Source of the DNA: a bacterium
GTDB taxonomy: Bacteria; UBP15; UBA6099
Length of the DNA: 6,183 nucleotides
Reading direction: 5' to 3'
Assembly (NCBI GenBank): GCA_029564595.1
Contig: JAKQPS010000166.1
Coordinates: 1 to 6,183, forward strand
Made by a program: the position numbers and the translations under genes. Under the pieces are notes generated by a model. It was not told where the DNA came from and searched no databases. It was given only the letters and a program-made list of their open reading frames with translations. Positions 6,092 to 6,183 of the stretch are shown piece after piece (within the stretch, counting starts at the first letter, position 1; each line of letters begins with the position of its first letter).

Positions 6092-6179
6092 CCTTTCCCA
6101 ATATCTTTTCACATGCGCGCGGCGGAGCGGAGGCGCGAACGCGCCCGCTTCGACGCGCGCATAGAAATGTTTTGAAAGG
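6092..6179. repeat. Hairpin 3: long imperfect nested inverted repeat
   Basis: ATGCGCGCG (6113-6121) pairs with CGCGCGCAT (6154-6162). After a G/A mismatch, 6123-6130 pair with 6145-6152, including one G-U. After a two-base bulge, GCGC (6133-6136) pairs with GCGC (6141-6144) around a GAAC loop, for about 21 pairs in all. Outer arms TTTC (6107-6110) with GAAA (6164-6167) and CCTTTC (6092-6097) with GAAAGG (6174-6179) extend the symmetry almost to the window edge. The role is unknown: structured RNA, intergenic palindromic element or terminator. Confidence 0.6.
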
Positions 6180-6183
6180 GATT

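Larger units (their letters stand above)
5933..6183. other. Non-coding tail
   Basis: No credible gene is present on either strand. The only plus-strand reading frame of note runs straight through all three hairpins, and its product is basic and low in information. The base composition alternates between A/T-rich (5957-6008, 6056-6112) and very GC-rich stem sequence, unlike the neighbouring genes. Confidence 0.6.

Noticed and set aside
5969-6175. Possible small basic protein (68 residues)
   Set aside because: It starts with TTG in the loop of hairpin 1, runs through all three hairpins, has no ribosome site and resembles no protein family.

Overview
The window reads as ordinary chromosome of a Gram-negative (diderm) bacterium with fairly high GC. 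The best lineage evidence is an arabinose-5-phosphate isomerase, which feeds KDO and lipopolysaccharide synthesis and so implies an outer membrane. Two secreted or surface proteins fit that picture. The phylum cannot be fixed from the sequence. No mobile element, CRISPR array, tRNA or rRNA was seen.

Layout. (1) Positions 2-2239 hold the 3' part of a large secreted or surface protein gene whose start lies outside the window. It has an Ig-like domain (Big_5/SbsA type) followed by three diverged C-terminal repeats, the second carrying a four-cysteine insert. (2) Positions 2240-2379 form a compact intergenic region: a textbook intrinsic terminator at 2268-2301, with a sigma70-type promoter whose -35 box begins inside the terminator T-tract. 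(3) Positions 2380-5932 hold five tightly packed same-strand genes that look like one transcription unit: coaE (dephospho-CoA kinase), an unrecognised membrane protein with about eight helices, a CBS-less KdsD-type arabinose-5-phosphate isomerase, a secreted protein with one fibronectin-III-like domain, and a class I SAM-dependent methyltransferase. The first four are joined by 14-, 4- and 4-base overlaps; the methyltransferase follows after a 32-base gap. (4) Positions 5933-6183 hold no credible gene. They carry three successive long hairpins (15, 18 and about 21 base pairs), the most unusual structure in the window.

How the genes relate. CoaE performs the last step of coenzyme A synthesis and is housekeeping. 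KdsD makes the precursor of KDO, and the membrane and Fn3 proteins are presumably envelope components. Tight packing suggests co-expression, but no shared pathway can be shown from sequence alone. Nothing here is clearly a new system. The points most worth a second look are the triple-hairpin tail, the repeat architecture of the first protein, the CBS-less isomerase, and the small secreted Fn3 protein coupled to it.
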